DNA of 64,000 nucleotides, from the NCBI GenBank assembly GCA_000302695.1, contig AMFN01000015.1, positions 62,001 to 126,000 on the forward strand, read 5' to 3'. Source of the stretch: Enterobacteriaceae bacterium LSJC7 (GTDB lineage: Bacteria; Pseudomonadota; Gammaproteobacteria; Enterobacterales; Enterobacteriaceae). The position numbers and the translations under genes are program-made. The notes below the pieces were generated by a model, which searched no databases, was not told the origin of the DNA, and worked only from the letters and a program-made list of their open reading frames with translations. Below, one piece after another: positions 21,937-33,600 of this stretch; the stretch's first letter is position 1, and each line of letters starts with the position of its first letter.

Positions 21937-23424
21937 ATGAACAAAGAAATTTTGGCTGTTGTTGAAGCAGTTTCTAACGAAAAAGCGGTGCCGCGCGAAA
22001 AGATTTTTGAAGCGCTGGAAAGTGCTCTGGCGACGGCAACCAAGAAAAAATATGAGCAGGAAATCGACGTTCGCGTCAGCATTGACCGCAAAAGCGGTGA
22101 CTTTGACACCTTCCGTCGTTGGTTGATTGTTGAAGAAGTGACCCTGCCGACCCGTGAAATCACCCTTGAAGCCGCGCAGTTTGAAGACCCGAACCTGGGT
22201 CTTGGCGATTTTGTTGAAGATCAGATTGAGTCGGTCACCTTTGACCGCATCACCACCCAAACGGCAAAACAGGTTATCGTGCAGAAAGTGCGTGAAGCCG
22301 AGCGTGCAATGGTGGTCGATCAGTTCCGCGATCGCGAAGGCGAAATCATTACCGGTGTGGTGAAGAAAGTTAACCGCGATAACATCACGCTGGATCTAGG
22401 CAGCAATGCTGAAGCGGTTATCCTGCGTGAAGACATGCTGCCGCGTGAAAACTTCCGTCCAGGCGACCGTATTCGCGGTGTGCTGTATGCTGTACGCCCT
22501 GAAGCACGTGGTGCACAGCTGTTTGTTACCCGTTCCAAACCTGAGATGCTGGTTGAACTTTTCCGCATCGAAGTGCCGGAAATCGGGGAAGAGGTTATCG
22601 AGATCAAAGCTGCTGCCCGCGATCCGGGTTCACGCGCCAAGATTGCTGTGAAAACCAACGACAAGCGTATCGACCCGGTCGGCGCCTGCGTGGGTATGCG
22701 CGGTGCACGCGTCCAGGCCGTTTCGACGGAGCTGGGCGGTGAGCGTATCGACATCGTTCTGTGGGACGACAACCCGGCCCAGTTTGTCATCAACGCGATG
22801 GCTCCGGCAGACGTGGCGTCTATCGTGGTTGACGAAGACAAACACACGATGGATATCGCGGTCGAAGCGGGCAATCTGGCTCAGGCTATCGGGCGTAACG
22901 GCCAGAACGTACGCCTGGCATCTCAGCTGAGCGGCTGGGAGCTTAACGTGATGACCGTTGACGATCTGCAGGAAAAACACCAGGCAGAGACGCACGCGGC
23001 GATTGATACCTTTACTAAGTATCTCGATATTGACGAAGACTTCGCCACGGTTCTGGTAGAAGAAGGTTTCTCCACGCTCGAAGAACTGGCCTATGTGCCG
23101 ATGAAAGAGTTGCTGGAAATTGACGGCCTTGATGAACCGACTGTGGAAGCATTACGCGATCGCGCCAAGAACGCGCTGACTACGTTGGCACTGGCCCAGG
23201 AAGAGAGCCTTGGCGATAACAAGCCACAGGATGACCTGCTTAACCTGGAAGGGATGGATCGTGCCCTGGCCTTTAAACTGGCCGCACAGGGCGTCTGTTC
23301 GCTGGAAGATTTGGCTGAGCAGGGCGTTGATGACCTGTCTGATATTGAAGGTCTGACCGACGCGCAGGCAGGCGAACTTATTATGGCTGCCCGCAACATT
23401 TGCTGGTTCGGCGACGACGCGTAA
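21937..23424 (+). CDS. nusA: Transcription termination/antitermination factor NusA
   Basis: RNA-polymerase-binding factor acting in pausing, termination and rRNA antitermination. 495 residues, as in E. coli. Domains in order: RNAP-binding N-terminal domain (1-130), S1 domain (about 135-200), KH1 and KH2 with [15 protein letters not shown] and [13 protein letters not shown], then two acidic repeats ([20 protein letters not shown] and its homologue near 440-490), typical of gamma-proteobacteria. Confidence 0.98.
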   Translation: MNKEILAVVEAVSNEKAVPREKIFEALESALATATKKKYEQEIDVRVSIDRKSGDFDTFRRWLIVEEVTLPTREITLEAAQFEDPNLGLGDFVEDQIESVTFDRITTQTAKQVIVQKVREAERAMVVDQFRDREGEIITGVVKKVNRDNITLDLGSNAEAVILREDMLPRENFRPGDRIRGVLYAVRPEARGAQLFVTRSKPEMLVELFRIEVPEIGEEVIEIKAAARDPGSRAKIAVKTNDKRIDPVGACVGMRGARVQAVSTELGGERIDIVLWDDNPAQFVINAMAPADVASIVVDEDKHTMDIAVEAGNLAQAIGRNGQNVRLASQLSGWELNVMTVDDLQEKHQAETHAAIDTFTKYLDIDEDFATVLVEEGFSTLEELAYVPMKELLEIDGLDEPTVEALRDRAKNALTTLALAQEESLGDNKPQDDLLNLEGMDRALAFKLAAQGVCSLEDLAEQGVDDLSDIEGLTDAQAGELIMAARNICWFGDDA

Positions 23425-23448
23425 TCAACTGTAGCAGGAAGGAACAGC

Positions 23449-26133
23449 ATGACTGATGTAACCGTAAAAGCGCTGGCCGCCGAGATTCAGACTTCCGTGG
23501 ATCGCCTGGTACAGCAATTCGCTGATGCAGGCATCCCGAAAGGGGCTGATGACTCTGTCACAGCGCAAGAGAAACAAACACTGCTTACGCACCTGAACCG
23601 TGAACACGGCTCCGGTCCTGATAAGCTGACATTGCAGCGCAAAACGCGCAGCACCTTAAACATTCCTGGTACCGGCGGCAAAAGCAAGTCGGTGCAGATT
23701 GAAGTCCGCAAAAAACGCACCTTTGTGAAACGTGATCCGCTTGAGGCTGAGCGTCTCGCCGCGGAAGAACAGGCGAAGCGTGACGCGGAAGAGAAGGCCC
23801 AACGCGAAGCAGAAGAAGCTGCTAAACGCGAGGCTGCAGAGAAAGCCCAGCGTCAAGCTGAAGAACAAGCCAAGCGTGAAGCCGCTGATAAAGCCAAGCG
23901 CGAGGCTGCGGAAAAAGACAAAGTGAGCAATCAACAAACTGATGTAGAAAATAAAGCGGTGCAGGCTGATAAGGCTCGCCGTGAAGCAGATGCGGCTGAA
24001 CTGAAGCGTAAAGCGGAAGAAGAAGCCCGTCGTAAGCTCGAAGAAGAAGCGCGTCGTGTGGCTGAAGAAGCACGTCGTATGGCAGAAGCAGGTGGCCCTG
24101 AATGGGTGAAACCGGCCGAAGAAGAAGACAACAGCGACTACCACGTAACGACTTCTCAGCATGCTCGTCAGGCAGAAGATGAGAACGATCGCGAAGTGGA
24201 AGGTGGCCGTGGTCGTGGCCGTACCGCGAAAGCGCCGCGCCCGAAAAAAGGCAACAAGCATTCCGAAACCAAAGCTGACCGTGAAGAAGCCCGTGCGGCC
24301 GTACGCGGCGGCAAAGGTGGCAAAAACCGTCGCGGCAGCACCCTGCAGCAGGGCTTCCAGAAGCCGGCTCAGGCGGTTAACCGTGACGTTATGATTGGCG
24401 AAACCATCACCGTTGCCGAACTGGCAAACAAAATGGCGGTGAAAGGCTCCCAGGTCATCAAAGCGATGATGAAAATGGGCGCCATGGCCACCATCAACCA
24501 GGTGATTGACCAGGAAACTGCGCAGCTGGTTGCTGAGGAAATGGGGCACAAGGTTATCCTGCGTCGTGAGAACGAGCTGGAAGAGGCGCTGATGAGCGAC
24601 CGTGATACCGGTGTTCAGGCCGAGCCGCGTGCGCCAGTTGTAACCATAATGGGTCACGTTGACCACGGTAAAACCTCTCTGCTTGACTACATCCGTTCCA
24701 CCAAAATCGCCTCTGGCGAAGCGGGCGGCATTACTCAGCACATTGGTGCTTACCACGTACAGACCGACAACGGCAGCATCACCTTCCTGGATACCCCAGG
24801 CCACGCCGCGTTTACCGCGATGCGTGCGCGTGGTGCGCAGGCAACGGACATCGTTGTGCTGGTTGTTGCGGCAGACGACGGCGTGATGCCGCAGACCATC
24901 GAAGCTATCCAGCATGCGAAAGCGGCGAAAGTGCCGGTGGTGGTTGCCGTTAACAAGATTGATAAGCCGGAAGCCGATCCGGATCGCGTTAAGAATGAGC
25001 TGGCACAGTACGGCATCATTCCTGAAGAGTGGGGCGGTGAAAGCCAGTTCGTACACGTATCTGCGAAAGCCGGTACCGGTATTGATGAACTGCTCGACGC
25101 AATTCTGCTGCAGTCTGAAGTCCTGGAACTGAAAGCCGTGCGTAACGGTATGGCAAGCGGTGTCGTTATCGAATCCTTCCTGGATAAAGGCCGTGGCCCG
25201 GTAGCCAGCGTACTGGTGCGTGAAGGCACCCTGCACAAAGGCGATATCGTGCTGTGTGGCTTCGAATATGGCCGTGTTCGTGCAATGCGTAACGAACTGG
25301 GTCAGGAAGTCACTGAAGCCGGTCCTTCTATTCCGGTAGAAATTCTTGGCCTGTCCGGTGTGCCGGTTGCGGGTGATGAAGCGACCGTGGTTCGTGACGA
25401 GAAGAAAGCCCGTGAAGTGGCGCTCTATCGTCAGGGCAAGTTCCGCGAAGTGAAACTGGCTCGCCAGCAGAAAGCAAAACTGGAAAACATGTTCGCCAAC
25501 ATGACCGAAGGCGAAGTGTCCGAAGTGAACATCGTGCTCAAAGCCGACGTTCAGGGTTCTGTGGAAGCTATCACCGACTCGCTGCTGAAACTCTCCACCG
25601 ACGAAGTGAAGGTGAAGATTATCGGTTCTGGCGTGGGTGGTATCACCGAAACCGACGCCACGCTTGCTGCGGCGTCCAACGCCATCCTGGTGGGCTTTAA
25701 CGTCCGTGCCGACGCCTCTGCGCGCCGCGTGATTGAAGCTGAAAGCCTGGATCTGCGCTACTACTCCGTCATCTATAACCTGATTGACGAAGTGAAAGCG
25801 GCAATGAGCGGCATGCTGGCACCGGAATACAAGCAGCAGATCATTGGCCTGGCAGAAGTGCGCGACGTGTTCAAGTCTCCGAAGTTTGGCGCTATCGCCG
25901 GCTGTATGGTGACCGAGGGCGTGGTCAAGCGTCACAACCCGATCCGCGTACTGCGCGACAACGTGGTTATCTACGAAGGCGAACTGGAATCCCTGCGTCG
26001 CTTCAAAGATGACGTCAACGAAGTGCGTAACGGTATGGAATGTGGTATCGGCGTTAAGAACTACAACGACGTGCGCAGTGGCGATATGATCGAAGTCTTC
26101 GAAATTATCGAAATTCAGCGCTCTATCGACTAA
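23449..26133 (+). CDS. infB: Translation initiation factor IF-2
   Basis: GTPase that brings fMet-tRNA to the 30S subunit and promotes subunit joining. 894 residues (E. coli 890). An IF2-N domain at 1-50 is followed by a long charged helical region of repeats such as [18 protein letters not shown] (about 95-220), a basic glycine-rich stretch, a second IF2-N domain, and the G domain with GHVDHGKT (402-409), DTPGH and NKID. The C-terminal domains bind fMet-tRNA. An internal start at 23923 probably gives a second form. Confidence 0.98.
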   Translation: MTDVTVKALAAEIQTSVDRLVQQFADAGIPKGADDSVTAQEKQTLLTHLNREHGSGPDKLTLQRKTRSTLNIPGTGGKSKSVQIEVRKKRTFVKRDPLEAERLAAEEQAKRDAEEKAQREAEEAAKREAAEKAQRQAEEQAKREAADKAKREAAEKDKVSNQQTDVENKAVQADKARREADAAELKRKAEEEARRKLEEEARRVAEEARRMAEAGGPEWVKPAEEEDNSDYHVTTSQHARQAEDENDREVEGGRGRGRTAKAPRPKKGNKHSETKADREEARAAVRGGKGGKNRRGSTLQQGFQKPAQAVNRDVMIGETITVAELANKMAVKGSQVIKAMMKMGAMATINQVIDQETAQLVAEEMGHKVILRRENELEEALMSDRDTGVQAEPRAPVVTIMGHVDHGKTSLLDYIRSTKIASGEAGGITQHIGAYHVQTDNGSITFLDTPGHAAFTAMRARGAQATDIVVLVVAADDGVMPQTIEAIQHAKAAKVPVVVAVNKIDKPEADPDRVKNELAQYGIIPEEWGGESQFVHVSAKAGTGIDELLDAILLQSEVLELKAVRNGMASGVVIESFLDKGRGPVASVLVREGTLHKGDIVLCGFEYGRVRAMRNELGQEVTEAGPSIPVEILGLSGVPVAGDEATVVRDEKKAREVALYRQGKFREVKLARQQKAKLENMFANMTEGEVSEVNIVLKADVQGSVEAITDSLLKLSTDEVKVKIIGSGVGGITETDATLAAASNAILVGFNVRADASARRVIEAESLDLRYYSVIYNLIDEVKAAMSGMLAPEYKQQIIGLAEVRDVFKSPKFGAIAGCMVTEGVVKRHNPIRVLRDNVVIYEGELESLRRFKDDVNEVRNGMECGIGVKNYNDVRSGDMIEVFEIIEIQRSID
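23923..26133 (+). other. infB: Internal in-frame start for the short form IF2-beta
   Basis: GTG at codon 159 of infB (KVSNQQ), equal in position to the GTG at codon 158 used for IF2-beta in E. coli. The codon aligned with the E. coli IF2-gamma ATG (codon 165 there) reads GTA here, so that third start appears absent. Confidence 0.65.
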
Positions 26134-26157
26134 CCGTCGGCAGAACAGTGTGATTAT

Positions 26158-26175
26158 GGGGGGCTTCGGCCCCCC
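26158..26175 (+). other. UUCG-capped hairpin between infB and rbfA
   Basis: GGGGGGC (26158-26164), loop TTCG, GCCCCCC (26169-26175), with the extra-stable C(UUCG)G closing. The following TGTTTGT is a poor T run, so it may protect mRNA ends or attenuate rather than fully terminate. Confidence 0.75.
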
Positions 26176-26196
26176 TGTTTGTCTGGAGAATTTATT

Positions 26197-26601
26197 ATGG
26201 CTAAAGAATTTGGCCGCCCGCAGCGCGTTGGGCAGGAGATGCAAAAAGAGATTGCGCTTATCCTTCAGCGTGAAATCAAAGACCCGCGCCTGGGGCTGAT
26301 GACTACCGTGTCTGGCGTGGAAATGTCCCGCGACCTGGCTTACGCCAAAGTGTATGTCACCTTCCTGAACGACGGCGATGAAAAAGCCATCAGCGAAGGC
26401 CTGAAGGCGCTGCGTGACGCCTCTGGCTACATCCGCACGCTGTTGGGCAAAGCAATGCGCCTGCGCATCGTGCCTGAACTGACGTTCTTCTACGACAACT
26501 CGCTGGTAGAAGGGATGCGCATGTCCAACCTCGTTTCCAGCGTGGTGAAAAAAGACGAAGAACGTCGCGTTGACTCCGAAGATGGCGACAAGGAGGACTA
26601 A
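26197..26601 (+). CDS. rbfA: Ribosome-binding factor RbfA
   Basis: Cold-shock 30S maturation factor that acts on the 5' helix of 16S rRNA. 134 residues from ATG 26197 ([11 protein letters not shown]); the frame is open six codons further up, but TCTGGAG is the ribosome site and falls inside that part. KH-like fold with [22 protein letters not shown]. Its TAA shares one base with the truB ATG. Confidence 0.97.
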   Translation: MAKEFGRPQRVGQEMQKEIALILQREIKDPRLGLMTTVSGVEMSRDLAYAKVYVTFLNDGDEKAISEGLKALRDASGYIRTLLGKAMRLRIVPELTFFYDNSLVEGMRMSNLVSSVVKKDEERRVDSEDGDKED

Positions 26602-27551
26602 TGAGCCGTCCTCGTCGTCGCGGTCGCGACGTTCACGGAGTGCTGTTGCTGGACAAGCCGCAAGGCCTGTCTTCAAACGACGCGCTGCAAAAGGTCAAAC
26701 GCCTGTATAACGCCAACCGCGCCGGGCACACCGGCGCGCTGGATCCGCTGGCTACCGGTATGCTGCCGATTTGCCTGGGTGAGGCGACCAAGTTTTCTCA
26801 GTATCTGCTGGATTCGGACAAGCGCTATCGCGTGATTGCTCGTCTTGGCCAACGTACCGATACCTCCGATGCCGACGGGCAGGTAGTTGAGGAGCGTACC
26901 GTTAATTTCACCGCGCAGGAGTTGGCCGCCGCGCTTGATACGTTTCGTGGTGAAACCCAGCAGGTGCCGTCGATGTACTCGGCGCTCAAATACCAGGGCA
27001 AGCCGCTGTACGAGTACGCGCGCCAGGGTATTGAGGTGCCGCGCGAGGCTCGCCCGATTGTGGTGTACGAACTGCTGTTCATTCGCCATGAAGGTGATGA
27101 GCTGGAACTGGAAATTCACTGCTCGAAAGGCACCTATATCCGCACTATTATCGACGATCTGGGTGAAAAGCTCGGTTGTGGCGCGCACGTGATTTTCCTG
27201 CGTCGCCTGGCGGTCAGCCGTTATCCGGTAGAGCGCATGGTGACGCTTGAGCAACTGGCCGCGCTGGTTGAACAGGCCGAACAGCAGGGAATTACGTCAG
27301 CCGAGCTACTCGACCCGTTACTGATGCCCATGGACAGCCCGGCGGCAGATTTCCCTGTCGTGAACCTGCTACCGGAAGTCGCCGTTTATTTCAAAAACGG
27401 TAATCCGGTGCGCGCTAACGGCGTAACGACCGACGGGCTGGTGCGCGTGACGGAAGGCGAGGAGCGCAAGTTTATTGGTATGGCGCAAATCGACGATGAG
27501 GGTCGTGTTGCGCCGCGTCGTCTGGTGGTGGAATATCCACCTGGAGTCTAA
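26601..27551 (+). CDS. truB: tRNA pseudouridine-55 synthase TruB
   Basis: Forms pseudouridine 55 in the T loop of elongator tRNAs and also acts as a tRNA chaperone. 316 residues. Catalytic Asp lies in [15 protein letters not shown] (near residue 48); the KxxGxxSxD opening [11 protein letters not shown] and the C-terminal PUA-like part are present. Starts on the last base of rbfA. A GCGAAGAGC hairpin follows the stop. Confidence 0.97.
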   Translation: MSRPRRRGRDVHGVLLLDKPQGLSSNDALQKVKRLYNANRAGHTGALDPLATGMLPICLGEATKFSQYLLDSDKRYRVIARLGQRTDTSDADGQVVEERTVNFTAQELAAALDTFRGETQQVPSMYSALKYQGKPLYEYARQGIEVPREARPIVVYELLFIRHEGDELELEIHCSKGTYIRTIIDDLGEKLGCGAHVIFLRRLAVSRYPVERMVTLEQLAALVEQAEQQGITSAELLDPLLMPMDSPAADFPVVNLLPEVAVYFKNGNPVRANGVTTDGLVRVTEGEERKFIGMAQIDDEGRVAPRRLVVEYPPGV

Positions 27552-27559
27552 CGCTAACG

Positions 27560-27582
27560 GCGAAGAGCGTTCTGCTCTTCGC
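27560..27582 (+). terminator. Hairpin after truB
   Basis: GCGAAGAGC (27560-27568) with GCTCTTCGC (27574-27582), then GAAATTTTCC. A partial terminator before the rpsO promoter. Confidence 0.6.
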
Positions 27583-27738
27583 TGAAATTTTCCTTATCTT
27601 TATTTTCTGCACAGCGCTACCTGTTGCCATTTTAAAGCCAGCGTTGCCCGGTGCGGGGAGTGCGTCGGTGTCGTCTGACGCGTCGCGCAATAACGTCAGC
27701 GCGTGCGTGTAAATTAAATCGCCAGCCCGAGCGCCACC

Positions 27739-27767
27739 TTGCGATAAATAATGGCGACAGGTAGAAT
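27739..27767 (+). promoter_or_regulatory. rpsO promoter
   Basis: TTGCGA (27739-27744), 17-base gap, TAGAAT (27762-27767), 78 bases before rpsO. Position and sequence resemble the E. coli rpsO P1 promoter. Confidence 0.7.
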
Positions 27768-27774
27768 ATCCCGG

Positions 27775-28114
<340 letters not shown>

Positions 28115-28130
28115 TATTCGCAAGTTTCAG

Positions 28131-28158
28131 AAAAGGGGCCTCTTCAGGCCCCTTTTTT
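28131..28158 (+). terminator. rpsO terminator t1
   Basis: AAAAGGGGCCT (28131-28141), loop CTTC, AGGCCCCTTTT (28146 onward) followed by more T. Confidence 0.88.
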
Positions 28159-28230
28159 CAGTCAGACGGCAGCAATTACCTGCAAACTCATGTATTGTTG
28201 CTGTATATGATCCTGGCTTGCACGGATTCG

Positions 28231-28282
28231 CGCGGCTAATGAGAAACCTTGGTTATTCCATCAAGGATTGTCATTAGTCGCG
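28231..28282 (+). promoter_or_regulatory. RNase III-type stem in the pnp leader
   Basis: CGCGGCTAATGA (28231-28242) pairs with TCATTAGTCGCG (28271-28282) over 12 pairs with one G-T, with a further CCTTG/CAAGG stem inside. In E. coli the equivalent stem is cut by RNase III, which lets PNPase repress its own messenger. A second hairpin CGCGCC/GGCGCG lies at 28314-28330. Confidence 0.75.
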
Positions 28283-28359
28283 AGGATGCAACAGGATCGG
28301 AGTTTGACCACAGCGCGCCTTCATGGCGCGTTGTTCAACTGATAAGTAAGGATAAAATT

Positions 28360-30492
28360 TTGCTTAATCCGATCGTTCAGAAATTTCAGTATGGTCAACA
28401 TACTGTCACCCTTGAAACTGGCATGATGGCCCGTCAGGCCACTGCGGCTGTGATGGCCAGCATGGACGACACTGCGGTATTCGTAACCGTAGTTGGCGCT
28501 AAAAAAGCGAAGCCAGGCCAGGACTTCTTCCCGCTGACCGTGAACTACCAGGAGCGTACTTACGCTGCCGGTCGTATCCCGGGTAGCTTCTTTCGTCGTG
28601 AAGGCCGTCCGAGCGAAGGCGAAACCCTGACCGCGCGTCTGATTGACCGCCCGATTCGCCCGCTGTTCCCGGAAGGCTTCGTGAACGAAGTGCAGGTTAT
28701 CGCGACCGTTGTTTCCGTTAACCCGCAGGTTAACCCGGACGTCGTGGCCATGATTGGTGCTTCAGCTGCACTGTCTCTGTCCGGCATTCCGTTCAACGGC
28801 CCGATCGGCTGTGCGCGCGTAGGCTATATCAACGATCAGTATGTGCTCAACCCGACCCAGGATGAGCTGAAATCCAGCAAACTGGATCTGGTGGTTGCCG
28901 GTACCGAAGGCGCGGTGCTGATGGTTGAATCTGAAGCAGAACTACTGAGCGAAGATCAGATGCTGGGTGCTGTGGTGTTCGGCCACGATCAGCAGCAGGT
29001 TGTGATTCAGAACATTAACGAGCTGGTAAAACAGGCGGGTAAACCGCGCTGGGACTGGCAGCCGGAAGCGGCAAACGACGCGCTCAACGCACGCGTTGCA
29101 GCCCTGGCTGAAGCACGCCTGAGCGACGCTTACCGCATCACTGACAAGCAGGAACGTTACGCGAAGATTGATGCTATCAAATCTGAAGTCATCGCTTCAC
29201 TGCAGGCAGAGCAGCCGGAAGGCGAGGCTCTGGATGACAACGAGCTGGGCGACATCCTGCACGCGATTGAGAAGAACGTTGTACGTTCTCGCGTACTGGC
29301 AGGCGAACCGCGTATCGATGGCCGTGAAAAAGACATGATTCGTGGCCTGGACGTGCGCACTGGCGTACTGCCGCGCACCCACGGTTCTGCGCTGTTCACC
29401 CGTGGTGAAACTCAGGCGCTGGTGACGGCAACTCTCGGTACCGAGCGCGACGCGCAGAATATCGACGAGCTGATGGGCGATCGTACTGACCGCTTCCTGT
29501 TCCACTACAACTTCCCTCCGTACTCTGTTGGCGAAACCGGCATGGTTGGCTCACCGAAGCGTCGTGAAATCGGCCACGGTCGCCTGGCGAAGCGCGGCGT
29601 GCTGGCAGTGATGCCGGCTGCAGACCGTTTCCCGTACACCGTACGTGTCGTGTCTGAAATCACCGAGTCCAACGGTTCTTCTTCTATGGCTTCCGTCTGC
29701 GGCGCTTCTCTGGCGCTGATGGATGCGGGTGTGCCTATCAAAGCCGCCGTTGCGGGTATTGCAATGGGCCTGGTGAAAGAAGGTGAGAACTTTGTCGTGC
29801 TGTCCGATATCCTGGGTGACGAAGACCACCTCGGCGATATGGACTTTAAAGTCGCGGGTTCGCGTGACGGTATCACTGCACTGCAGATGGATATCAAAAT
29901 TGAAGGCATCACCCGCGAAATCATGCAGGTGGCGCTGAACCAGGCTAAAGGTGCACGTCTGCACATCCTGGGCGTGATGGAGCAGGCAATTAATGCGCCG
30001 CGCGGCGATATCTCTGAGTTCGCACCGCGTATCCACACTATCAAAATCAACCCGGACAAGATCAAAGACGTTATCGGTAAAGGCGGTTCTGTTATTCGCG
30101 CCCTGACCGAAGAAACCGGCACCACTATCGAAATCGAAGATGATGGTACCGTGAAGATTGCAGCGACCGACGGCGATAAAGCGAAGTTTGCAATCCGTCG
30201 TATCGAAGAAATCACGGCGGAAATCGAAGTAGGTCGTATCTACAACGGTAAAGTAACCCGCATTGTGGACTTTGGTGCATTCGTTGCTATCGGCGGCGGC
30301 AAAGAAGGTCTGGTACACATTTCCCAGATTGCTGACAAGCGCGTCGAAAAAGTCACCGATTATCTGCAGATGGGCCAGGAAGTGCCGGTGAAGGTTCTGG
30401 AAGTCGATCGCCAGGGCCGTGTTCGCCTGAGCATTAAGGAAGCGGTTGAGCAGTCTCCTGCTGCACAGCCGGCTGCGCCTGAAGCAGAGTAA
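28360..30492 (+). CDS. pnp: Polyribonucleotide nucleotidyltransferase (PNPase)
   Basis: Phosphorolytic 3'-5' exoribonuclease, core of the RNA degradosome. 710 residues from TTG 28360 ([14 protein letters not shown]), with AAGGA about 6 bases upstream; the E. coli gene also starts with TTG. The open frame begins at 28249 but that part is the RNase III leader. Two RNase PH-like domains, then KH ([20 protein letters not shown]) and S1 ([21 protein letters not shown]) at the C-terminus. Confidence 0.97.
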   Translation: MLNPIVQKFQYGQHTVTLETGMMARQATAAVMASMDDTAVFVTVVGAKKAKPGQDFFPLTVNYQERTYAAGRIPGSFFRREGRPSEGETLTARLIDRPIRPLFPEGFVNEVQVIATVVSVNPQVNPDVVAMIGASAALSLSGIPFNGPIGCARVGYINDQYVLNPTQDELKSSKLDLVVAGTEGAVLMVESEAELLSEDQMLGAVVFGHDQQQVVIQNINELVKQAGKPRWDWQPEAANDALNARVAALAEARLSDAYRITDKQERYAKIDAIKSEVIASLQAEQPEGEALDDNELGDILHAIEKNVVRSRVLAGEPRIDGREKDMIRGLDVRTGVLPRTHGSALFTRGETQALVTATLGTERDAQNIDELMGDRTDRFLFHYNFPPYSVGETGMVGSPKRREIGHGRLAKRGVLAVMPAADRFPYTVRVVSEITESNGSSSMASVCGASLALMDAGVPIKAAVAGIAMGLVKEGENFVVLSDILGDEDHLGDMDFKVAGSRDGITALQMDIKIEGITREIMQVALNQAKGARLHILGVMEQAINAPRGDISEFAPRIHTIKINPDKIKDVIGKGGSVIRALTEETGTTIEIEDDGTVKIAATDGDKAKFAIRRIEEITAEIEVGRIYNGKVTRIVDFGAFVAIGGGKEGLVHISQIADKRVEKVTDYLQMGQEVPVKVLEVDRQGRVRLSIKEAVEQSPAAQPAAPEAE

Positions 30493-30505
30493 GGTTTGCT
30501 ACCCG

Positions 30506-30532
30506 GGCTCTCTGCGGTTTTCGCAGGGAGCC
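30506..30532 (+). terminator. Hairpin after pnp
   Basis: GGCTC-t-CTGCG (30506-30516) with CGCAG-g-GAGCC (30522-30532), loop GTTTT. It has no clear T run, so a processing or protective hairpin is as likely as a terminator. Confidence 0.6.
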
Positions 30533-30609
30533 TGCATGTGGAACAGGATGTTCTACGTAGTTGCCGGGGGACAGGACGTTCATCCAATCGTTGTCTTCGG
30601 GAGTGGGAA

Positions 30610-31497
30610 ATGAAGCCTTTGTTGCGCTGGTGTTTTGTTGCGACTGTTCTGGTTGTAGCAGGATGCGGCAATAATTCTGCCTGGCGTAAAAACGAAGTAC
30701 TGGCCGTGCCGCTGCAGCCGACGCTGCAACAGGAAGTTATTCTTGCGCGCATGGAACAGATCCTTGCCAGTCGGGCTTTAACCGATGACGAACGCGCACA
30801 GCTTTTATATGAGCGCGGAGTATTGTATGATAGTCTCGGTCTGCGAGCGCTGGCGCGAAACGATTTTTCGCAAGCACTGGCGATTCGCCCGGACATGCCT
30901 GAGGTTTTCAATTACTTAGGCATATATTTAACGCAGGCAGGCAATTTTGATGCTGCCTATGAAGCGTTTGATTCTGTACTAGAGCTTGATCCAACTTACA
31001 ATTACGCGCGTCTGAACCGCGGTATCGCCCTCTATTACGGCGGACGTTACCGGTTAGCGCAAGATGATCTGCTGGCGTTTTATCAAGACGATCCCAATGA
31101 TCCTTTCCGTAGTCTGTGGCTCTGGCTTGTTGAAAGCAAGCTGGATGAGAAACAGGCAAAGGCGATGCTCAAACAGCGCCTTGACCGAGCGGACAGAGAG
31201 CAATGGGGATGGAACATCGTCGAATTCTACCTTGGCGATATCAGCGAAAGCACGCTGATGGAGCGCCTGAAGGCAGACGCAACGGATAACACCTCGCTCG
31301 CTGAACATCTCAGTGAAACCAACTTCTATTTAGGTAAGTACTACCTAAGTCTGGGGGATAAGAGCAGCGCCACGGCACTGTTCAAGTTAGCGGTCGCTAA
31401 CAACGTACACAACTTCGTTGAGCACCGTTATGCATTGTTGGAATTAGCGCTCTTGGGCCAGGAGCAAGACGACCTGGCAGAATCGGACCAGCAATAG
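30610..31497 (+). CDS. nlpI: Lipoprotein NlpI
   Basis: Outer-membrane-anchored TPR lipoprotein that scaffolds peptidoglycan hydrolases and guides the Prc protease to MepS. 295 residues from 30610 ([20 protein letters not shown]); lipobox VAGC gives lipidated Cys19. TPR motifs run from about 60 to 170 ([38 protein letters not shown]). Earlier in-frame codons exist from 30496 but lack a signal sequence. Sits between pnp and deaD as in E. coli. Confidence 0.96.
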   Translation: MKPLLRWCFVATVLVVAGCGNNSAWRKNEVLAVPLQPTLQQEVILARMEQILASRALTDDERAQLLYERGVLYDSLGLRALARNDFSQALAIRPDMPEVFNYLGIYLTQAGNFDAAYEAFDSVLELDPTYNYARLNRGIALYYGGRYRLAQDDLLAFYQDDPNDPFRSLWLWLVESKLDEKQAKAMLKQRLDRADREQWGWNIVEFYLGDISESTLMERLKADATDNTSLAEHLSETNFYLGKYYLSLGDKSSATALFKLAVANNVHNFVEHRYALLELALLGQEQDDLAESDQQ

Positions 31498-31602
31498 CTG
31501 ACGGACACTATCAGCCCATAACCTTTTGTAAGTCATCATCTTTACAGGTGAGGGCGTTTTTGTTCGTCAATCCATCTAATTTGAGCCGGTTCACACTTTT
31601 CG

Positions 31603-31683
31603 ATGAAAAATGCAGATCATTTTCATGTTGAGTTATGTAGACTGGCCGCCATTGATACTGAGGCACTAGCACTACATGGCTGA
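31603..31683 (+). CDS. yrbN: Small protein YrbN, 26 residues
   Basis: A 26-codon frame reading [20 protein letters not shown] then ALALHG. It matches the size, position and pattern ([11 protein letters not shown], ALALHG) of E. coli YrbN, a detected small protein upstream of deaD. The stop overlaps the deaD start by 8 bases, so translation of yrbN should influence deaD initiation. Too short for most gene finders. Function unknown. Confidence 0.8.
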   Translation: MKNADHFHVELCRLAAIDTEALALHG

Positions 31684-33574
31684 TATCGAAACCACTTTTA
31701 CCGAACTGGGCCTGAAGGCTCCCATCCTTGAAGCACTTAACGATCTCGGGTACGAAAAACCGTCTCCGATCCAGGCTGCCTGTATCCCGCATCTGCTGGA
31801 AGGCCGCGACGTGCTGGGTATGGCGCAAACCGGTAGTGGTAAAACAGCAGCATTCTCTCTGCCGCTTCTGAACAACATCGACCCGGACCTGCGCGCCCCG
31901 CAGATCCTGGTGCTGGCTCCGACCCGTGAGCTGGCTGTACAGGTTGCAGAAGCCTGCAACGATTTCTCTAAACATATGCGCGGCGTTAACGTGCTGGCCC
32001 TGTACGGCGGCCAGCGTTACGACGTGCAGCTGCGTGCTCTGCGTCAGGGGCCGCAGATTGTAGTCGGTACTCCGGGCCGTCTGCTTGATCACCTCAAGCG
32101 CGGTACGCTTGATCTCTCTAACCTGAAAGGTCTGGTACTGGACGAAGCAGACGAAATGCTGCGCATGGGCTTTATCGAAGACGTGGAAACCATCATGGCG
32201 CAGATCCCGGAAGGGCATCAGACTGCGCTGTTCTCCGCGACCATGCCGGAAGCGATTCGTCGCATTACTCGTCGCTTCATGAAAGATCCGCAGGAAGTGC
32301 GTATCCAGACCAGCATCAACACCCGCCCGGACATCAGCCAGAGCTACTGGTCCGTGTGGAACATGCGTAAGAACGAAGCGCTGGTGCGTTTCCTCGAAGC
32401 AGAAGATTTTGATGCCGCGATTATCTTCGTGCGTACCAAAAACGCGACCCTGGAAGTGGCCGAAGCGCTGGAGCGCAGCGGTTACAACAGCGCAGCACTG
32501 AACGGTGACATGAACCAGGCGCTGCGTGAGCAGACCCTGGAGCGCCTGAAAGACGGCCGCCTGGATATCCTGATTGCAACCGACGTTGCCGCTCGCGGTC
32601 TGGACGTTGAGCGCATCAGCCTGGTGGTTAACTACGACATCCCGATGGACGCCGAATCTTACGTGCACCGCATTGGCCGTACCGGTCGTGCAGGTCGCGC
32701 TGGTCGCGCGCTGCTGTTTGTTGAAAACCGCGAGCGTCGTCTGCTGCGCAACATCGAGCGCACCATGAAGCTGACCATCCCGGAAGTTGAGCTGCCGAAC
32801 GCAGAACTGCTGGGTCAGCGTCGCCTGGCAAAATTTGCCGGTCGCGTACAGCAGCAGCTGGAAAGTAGCGATCTGGAACAGTACCGTGCGCTGCTGGCGA
32901 AAATCCATCCGGCTTCTGAAGAAGAGCTGGATATTGAAACGCTGGCCGCTGCGCTGCTGAAAATGGCACAGGGCGAGCGCCCGCTGATCCTGCCGCCGGA
33001 TCAGGTTGCTGAACGTCGTCCGAAGCGTGAATTTCGCGATCGTGATGACCGCCACGAGCGTGGTGATCGCGGTGAGCGTAGCGATCGTCCGCGTCGCGAG
33101 CGTCGTGACGTTGGTGATATGGAGCTGTATCGCATTGAAGTGGGCCGTGATGACGGTGTTGAAGTGCGCCATATCGTGGGCGCTATCGCCAACGAAGGCG
33201 ACATCAGCAGCCGCTACATTGGCAACATCAAGCTGTTCGCTTCTCACTCTACTATCGAGCTGCCGAAAGGCATGCCGGGCGAAGTGCTGCAGCACTTTAC
33301 CCGCACGCGCATCCTGAACAAGCCGATGAATATGCAGCTGATGGGTGATGCACAGCCGCGCGGTGAGCGCCGTGGCGCTGGTAACGGCAATGGTCGCAGC
33401 TTCGGCAATGGCGAGCGCAACGAGCGTCGCGGTGGTGGTGAAGGCCGTCGCTTCAGCGGTGAGCGTCGCGAAGGCGGAAATGGCAATGCTCGCTTCTCCG
33501 GCGAGCGCCGTGAAGGTGGTCGTGGTCCGCGTCGTGATGACAACGGCAACCGTCGCCGCTTTGGTGATTCATAA
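31676..33574 (+). CDS. deaD: ATP-dependent RNA helicase DeaD (CsdA)
   Basis: Cold-shock DEAD-box helicase acting in 50S assembly and, at low temperature, the degradosome. 632 residues (E. coli 629). Motifs in order: GFxxPtPIQ-type Q motif ([13 protein letters not shown]), AQTGSGKT (near 50), PTRELA, GTPGR, DEAD in [33 protein letters not shown]. Then a DbpA-type RNA-binding domain and a basic RGG-like tail with repeated FSGERREGG units. Start MADIETTF overlaps yrbN. Confidence 0.97.
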   Translation: MADIETTFTELGLKAPILEALNDLGYEKPSPIQAACIPHLLEGRDVLGMAQTGSGKTAAFSLPLLNNIDPDLRAPQILVLAPTRELAVQVAEACNDFSKHMRGVNVLALYGGQRYDVQLRALRQGPQIVVGTPGRLLDHLKRGTLDLSNLKGLVLDEADEMLRMGFIEDVETIMAQIPEGHQTALFSATMPEAIRRITRRFMKDPQEVRIQTSINTRPDISQSYWSVWNMRKNEALVRFLEAEDFDAAIIFVRTKNATLEVAEALERSGYNSAALNGDMNQALREQTLERLKDGRLDILIATDVAARGLDVERISLVVNYDIPMDAESYVHRIGRTGRAGRAGRALLFVENRERRLLRNIERTMKLTIPEVELPNAELLGQRRLAKFAGRVQQQLESSDLEQYRALLAKIHPASEEELDIETLAAALLKMAQGERPLILPPDQVAERRPKREFRDRDDRHERGDRGERSDRPRRERRDVGDMELYRIEVGRDDGVEVRHIVGAIANEGDISSRYIGNIKLFASHSTIELPKGMPGEVLQHFTRTRILNKPMNMQLMGDAQPRGERRGAGNGNGRSFGNGERNERRGGGEGRRFSGERREGGNGNARFSGERREGGRGPRRDDNGNRRRFGDS

Positions 33575-33600
33575 TTGCGTGAAAATTCGGCGTTACGCGC

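Noticed and set aside
23656-26676. A 1006-codon open frame on the minus strand opposite infB
   Set aside because: It mirrors the strongly biased codons of infB, and its product is a His/Phe-rich string with no domain. The plus strand encodes an unmistakable IF2.
31511-33295. A 594-codon open frame on the minus strand opposite deaD
   Set aside because: Same effect: low-complexity His/Gln/Thr-rich product complementary to conserved DEAD-box motifs.
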